DNA of 8,491 bases, taken from the NCBI GenBank assembly GCA_003648085.1, contig QMOC01000079.1, positions 1-8,491 on the forward strand. The letters run 5' to 3'. Both the position numbers and the translations under genes were made by a program. The DNA is from Chloroflexota bacterium. GTDB taxonomy: Bacteria > Chloroflexota > Anaerolineae > B4-G1. Below, in pieces: positions 5,886-8,491 of this stretch. Below the pieces are notes generated by a model. It did no database searches, was not told the origin of the DNA, and saw only the letters and a program-made list of their open reading frames with translations. Numbering within the stretch: position 1 is the first letter of the stretch; the number at the start of each line of letters is the position of its first letter.

Positions 5886-6530
5886 ATGTATGGTAAGCCT
5901 AGCAGCGGGTGGATCGAAGTGATCTGCGGGAGCATGTTCTCTGGCAAAACGGAGGAACTGATTCGCCGCGTGCGCCGTGCTCAGATCGCCCGCCAGAAAG
6001 TCCAGGTCTTCAAGCCCGCAATGGACACACGTTACGCCGAACGGGAGGTGGCCTCCCACAACGGGATGCAGGTCGAGGCGACACCGGTGGAAAACACGGC
6101 GCAATTACGGGCATTGATCGAGCCAGATACGACAGTGGTCGCCATAGACGAGGCGCAGTTCTTCGACGACGCCGTGGTGACGCTGTGTGAGGAACTCGCC
6201 GACCGGGGCGTGCGGGTTATCGTTGCCGGACTGGATATGGACTTCCGGGGGGAACCTTTCGGGCCGATGCCGACGCTGCTGGCGCGGGCCGAGCAGGTGG
6301 CCAAACTCCAGGCTATCTGCGTGGTGTGCGGAGGACCCGCCAGTCGCACCCAGCGTCTCATCAACGGCCAGCCCGCCGCCTATGATGATCCGGTTATCTT
6401 GGTGGGAGCAAGCGAGGTGTATGAGGCCAGATGTCGCGGGTGTCACGTGGTTCCAAATACCAAACCCAAGACCCCAAATCACAACGACGATGACAGTTTT
6501 GCAGGAGTGGAGAACGATGAAAGTTCCTGA
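5886..6530 (+). CDS. tdk: Thymidine kinase (type II, zinc-containing)
   Basis: This 214-residue cytosolic enzyme phosphorylates thymidine to dTMP with ATP in pyrimidine salvage. Residues 15-22 are the Walker A loop (GSMFSGKT), and DEAQFF at 88-93 contains Walker B and the catalytic Glu89. The structural zinc is held by Cys145, Cys148, Cys183 and Cys186 (CVVCGG and CRGCH). The lasso region with [11 protein letters not shown] contacts thymidine. ATG at 5886 is chosen because GGAG lies eight bases upstream and the family N-terminus ([17 protein letters not shown]) follows. A further in-frame ATG at 5847 would fall in the preceding hairpin. After the last zinc cysteine, the protein carries a polar tail of about 25 residues rich in Asn, Asp, Pro and Lys, encoded partly by a degenerate 7-base repeat. 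Its end overlaps the next gene by 14 bp. Confidence 0.95.
   Translation: MYGKPSSGWIEVICGSMFSGKTEELIRRVRRAQIARQKVQVFKPAMDTRYAEREVASHNGMQVEATPVENTAQLRALIEPDTTVVAIDEAQFFDDAVVTLCEELADRGVRVIVAGLDMDFRGEPFGPMPTLLARAEQVAKLQAICVVCGGPASRTQRLINGQPAAYDDPVILVGASEVYEARCRGCHVVPNTKPKTPNHNDDDSFAGVENDESS
6453..6480 (+). repeat. Degenerate 7-base tandem repeat at the 3' end of tdk
   Basis: Four consecutive heptamers (CCAAATA, CCAAACC, CAAGACC, CCAAATC) encode the start of the thymidine kinase tail. The stretch is visibly poorer in G than the surrounding coding sequence. It may be a simple-sequence expansion or a fragment of an interspersed repeat captured by the gene's 3' end. Confidence 0.5.
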
Positions 6531-7086
6531 CGCGATTGAGCGGGTGTTGCTGGACGAGGAGACGATTGCGGCGCGGGTGCAAGAACTGGCAGCGCAGATC
6601 AGCGCCGACTATGCCGATGCCGAAGATTTGGTGCTCATCGGAGTACTCAAGGGGGCCTTCGTCTTCCTGGCCGACCTAGCCCGCCGGTTGACCGTGCCCC
6701 ATCACGTGGACTTCATCGCCCTTTCCAGTTATAACCGGGGCGCGGTCAGCATGGGCGCGGTGCGGCTGATTATGGACACGCGGGCCAGCGTCACCGGTCG
6801 TCATGTACTCGTCGTTGAGGACATCGTGGATACGGGCTATACGCTGGATTATCTACTGCGCACCTTCCGCGCTCGCCAGCCTGCCTCGCTACGTACCTGC
6901 GTCCTCCTCAATAAACCGGAGCGCCGCCGGATCGAAGTGCCGATTGACTACCTGGGCTTCGAGATACCCGATGTGTGGGTGGTAGGGTACGGGCTGGATT
7001 ACGCCGACCGCTTCCGCACGCTACCGTACATCGCGGTGCTGAAGCGGGAGGTGTATGAGCAGAGAAGCGGGGGAACAGAAAATTAA
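6517..7086 (+). CDS. hpt: Hypoxanthine/guanine phosphoribosyltransferase, copy 1 (divergent active site)
   Basis: This 189-residue protein is a purine phosphoribosyltransferase, which converts a free purine base and PRPP to the nucleotide in the cytoplasm. It has the LKG loop (44-46), the SSY flexible-loop motif (70-72), the PRPP-binding motif [12 protein letters not shown] (99-110) with Glu101, Asp102 and catalytic-type Asp105, and the base-binding segment [17 protein letters not shown] (151-167). Trp154 replaces the phenylalanine usually found at the base-stacking position, and the SSY loop ([11 protein letters not shown]) departs from the common SSYGxGTxSSG form. The start at 6517 has AGGAG nine bases upstream and lies inside the last 14 bp of tdk, so translational coupling is likely. 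The frame stays open upstream to 6187, but that part is out of frame with tdk. The gene is followed 13 bases later by a second copy. Substrate preference cannot be read from sequence alone. Confidence 0.9.
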   Translation: MKVPDAIERVLLDEETIAARVQELAAQISADYADAEDLVLIGVLKGAFVFLADLARRLTVPHHVDFIALSSYNRGAVSMGAVRLIMDTRASVTGRHVLVVEDIVDTGYTLDYLLRTFRARQPASLRTCVLLNKPERRRIEVPIDYLGFEIPDVWVVGYGLDYADRFRTLPYIAVLKREVYEQRSGGTEN

Positions 7087-7099
7087 AGGAGCGGGGAGA

Positions 7100-7654
7100 A
7101 TGGGGTTGCGAGATGACGTGGCGAAAGTATTGATCTCAGAGGAGACGCTGCGGGCACGGGTGGCGGAATTGGGGCAGGCGATCAATGCCACGTATACCGA
7201 CGCTGATTGCCCATTCCTGGTTTGCGTGCTGAAGGGAGCATTCATGTTCCTGGCCGGCTAGACCCGCAATCTGGAAATGCGTCACGAGGTGGACTTTATG
7301 GAGATCTCCTCCTACGGCACCGGGACGATGAGCAGCGGCGTAGTGCGCATCCTGCTGGATCTGGAGCAGAACATCGAGGGACGACATGTGCTGATTGTGG
7401 AAGACATCATTGATACCGGCCGCACGCTGGATTACATCACGCGCAACCTGCAGACACGTAACCCTGCCAGCCTGCGGGTATGCACGCTGCTTTCCAAGCC
7501 CAGCCGGCGAGAGATTGACGTGCCACTGGATTTCGTGGGCTTCGAGGTCCCCGATGAGTTCGTGGTGGGGTATGGGCTGGATTTCGCCGAGGAGTACCGG
7601 AATCTACCGTTCATCGGGGTGTTGAAGGAAGAGGTGTACGCGGACAGTGAGTGA
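7100..7654 (+). pseudogene. hpt: Hypoxanthine phosphoribosyltransferase, copy 2, interrupted by an in-frame TAG
   Basis: This gene has 185 codons in one frame, including the terminal TGA, and codon 54 (7259-7261) is TAG. It aligns with copy 1 residue for residue with no gap, about half identical by eye; the TAG falls at copy 1 Leu54. Both sides of the stop are well conserved: LKGAFMF (44-50) before it, and [30 protein letters not shown] (100-110) and [12 protein letters not shown] (151-162) after it. These motifs are more canonical than in copy 1. The start at 7100 has AAAGGAG eight bases upstream. A 53-residue fragment and a possible restart at ATG 7277 could be made, but the latter has no good ribosome site and would lack the N-terminal strand. 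A single TTG-to-TAG change would explain it, either as recent loss or as a sequencing error. TAG is the normal stop of several genes here, so recoding is unlikely. Confidence 0.8.
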
Positions 7655-7674
7655 TAGGCAAGCAATAAACAGTC

Positions 7675-7701
7675 GCCCCCTTCCCCACCGGGGAAGGGGG
7701 C
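7675..7701. terminator. Perfect 12-bp hairpin between convergent genes
   Basis: GCCCCCTTCCCC (7675-7686) and GGGGAAGGGGGC (7690-7701) form a perfect 12-bp stem with loop ACC. It lies 20 bases after the hpt copy 2 stop and 18 bases after the end of the convergent CBS-ACT gene, so it can serve both. No U-tract follows on the plus strand and only a weakly T-containing stretch (GACTGTTTATT) follows on the minus strand. It is either a bidirectional terminator-like structure or a copy of an interspersed GC-rich palindrome. Confidence 0.55.
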
Positions 7702-7719
7702 CGAGAAATCAGGTGCGCT

Positions 7720-8364
7720 TTATGCTTCCCGCGCATCCAATATCTTCATACCCAGGCCCTCCATCGCCGAAACCAGTTGCTCCATAGGCACGTCAGCGAC
7801 CTTAATCGCCAGTTCGCGATTGGTGGGATCCTCCCCCATGATGGTGCCCAAGGCCAGGATATTGCCGCCCAGCCCGGCGATGGTACCGGCGATCTTGGCC
7901 AGCGTTCCCTTCTCTTCCGGGATCAACATGCTCAGGCGCACCCCCTTCTCTCGCGCCCCCAGCATCTCCAGGAAGATCTTGAACATATCGGTCTCGGTGA
8001 TGATACCCACCAGTTTGTCATCTCGCATCACCGGCAGGCCGCCGATCTTGTTGTCGGCCATAATGCGAGCCGCCTCCTCCAGCGGGGTGTCTTCAGCGAC
8101 AGTGATCACATCCTTGGTCATAATATCCCGCATCTTGATTTTCGAGAGCAAATAGGGAATCTCCCACATGCTCAGCGAAGTGGCCGGTGAGGGGGACACC
8201 TTCAACAGGTCCAACTCCGAAACGATGCCCACCAGCCGGCCATGCTTGTCTAGGACGGGCAACCGTCGAATGTGCTCCTCGTGCATCAACTGCAGCGCCT
8301 CATCCACGGAGGCCTCATCGTGGATCGTGATCGGACGCTTGGTCATCCTATCTCTTACCAGCAT
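7720..8364 (-). CDS. CBS-CBS-ACT domain protein (AcuB-like regulatory protein)
   Basis: This 214-residue soluble protein carries two CBS motifs, a Bateman module that usually binds adenosyl ligands such as AMP, ATP or SAM. The first (about 1-60) has MTKRPITIHDEASVDEAL and IRRLPVLDKHGRLVGIVSELDLL. The second (about 77-133) has MTKDVITVAEDTPLEEAARIM and IGGLPVMRDDKLVGIITETDMF. An ACT domain follows (about 142-208; VRLSMLIPEEKGTLAKIAGTIAGLGGNIL), a fold that often senses amino acids. This domain order matches proteins annotated as AcuB (acetoin utilization), but there is no acetoin gene nearby, so that name is not justified. The start is supported by AGGAGG seven bases upstream. The gene is convergent with the salvage genes and appears to be transcribed alone in this window. 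The target enzyme is unknown. Confidence 0.9.
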   Translation of the reverse strand: MLVRDRMTKRPITIHDEASVDEALQLMHEEHIRRLPVLDKHGRLVGIVSELDLLKVSPSPATSLSMWEIPYLLSKIKMRDIMTKDVITVAEDTPLEEAARIMADNKIGGLPVMRDDKLVGIITETDMFKIFLEMLGAREKGVRLSMLIPEEKGTLAKIAGTIAGLGGNILALGTIMGEDPTNRELAIKVADVPMEQLVSAMEGLGMKILDAREA

Positions 8365-8491
8365 TTCTCAACCTCCTTTTTGTGATACATCGCAGTGCAG
8401 CCTCAGGCCGCAACCGACACAGGGCAAGGCGGCATCTCACCCTACCTTCAACTTCCCCTCACCCCCCGGGAGAGGGATCAGAGCCGGAACC
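8365..8491 (-). other. Upstream region of the CBS-ACT gene, right edge
   Basis: This stretch holds the AGGAGG ribosome site (8372-8377, minus strand) and about 110 bases of GC-rich sequence. No convincing promoter pair is visible. A run near 8454-8475 (CCCCTC...GAGAGGG) is an imperfect palindrome of the kind common between genes in GC-rich bacteria. Confidence 0.4.

Noticed and set aside
6187..6516. Extension of hpt copy 1 upstream to give a 299-residue protein
   Set aside because: This part lies in another frame of the well-supported tdk gene and shows no HPRT homology; the ribosome site and family N-terminus place the start at 6517.
7055..7099. Earlier ATG at 7055 for hpt copy 2
   Set aside because: It would overlap copy 1 by 32 bases with no family-like residues; ATG at 7100 has AAAGGAG at proper spacing and gives gap-free alignment to copy 1.
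7259..7261. TAG recoded as an amino acid (pyrrolysine-like)
   Set aside because: TAG ends rplU, rpmA, rpmE and the FAD-family gene in this same window, and nothing in the local context suggests programmed read-through.
7720..8364. Naming the CBS-ACT protein acuB
   Set aside because: The domain order fits but no acetoin utilization genes are nearby, so the specific function is not supported.

Overview
This window looks like chromosomal DNA from a GC-rich bacterium. The best guess is a Chloroflexota (Anaerolineae-like) lineage, judged from the rplU-rpmA-rpmE-tdk gene order, the general flavour of the proteins and the GC-rich interspersed palindromes. This placement is an inference made without any database search. 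All recognisable genes are bacterial housekeeping or metabolic genes; I see no phage, transposase, CRISPR, tRNA or rRNA.

Region 1 (1-3223, minus strand) is a molybdenum hydroxylase operon. A 218-residue protein of the CoxM/XdhB FAD-subunit family is followed, with an 8-bp overlap, by one long gene. That gene fuses the two-cluster [2Fe-2S] domain to the molybdopterin-binding domain and runs off the left edge. The FAD-family protein lacks the usual N-terminal FAD-binding half. The pair therefore resembles the FAD-free aldehyde oxidoreductase layout (Desulfovibrio gigas Mop) plus a reduced flavoprotein relative.

Region 2 (about 3346-3435) is a compact divergent promoter region: one good sigma-70-type promoter in each direction and a perfect 12-bp palindrome between them. 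The plus-strand promoter drives a zinc-dependent alcohol dehydrogenase (3473-4471). Alcohol to aldehyde (ADH) and aldehyde to acid (molybdenum enzyme) would be a coherent pathway, but the substrate is unknown. A 95-bp multi-hairpin inverted-repeat element follows the ADH gene.

Region 3 (4627-5885) is the ribosomal protein cluster rplU-rpmA-rpmE behind a near-perfect consensus promoter. The L31 gene is the most unusual item here. A complete zinc-type L31 is fused to a C-terminal domain that aligns with the DNA-binding C-terminal domain of the RNA polymerase alpha subunit, including the equivalents of R265, G296, K298 and S299.

Region 4 (5886-7654) is nucleotide salvage: thymidine kinase (tdk), then two tandem hypoxanthine/guanine phosphoribosyltransferase genes that align without gaps. 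The first is intact but diverges in its active site, with Trp at the base-stacking position. The second has the canonical motifs but is broken by an in-frame TAG at codon 54.

Region 5 (7675-8491): a strong 12-bp hairpin separates the salvage genes from a convergent CBS-CBS-ACT regulatory protein on the minus strand. The last 127 bases hold only its ribosome binding site and upstream sequence.
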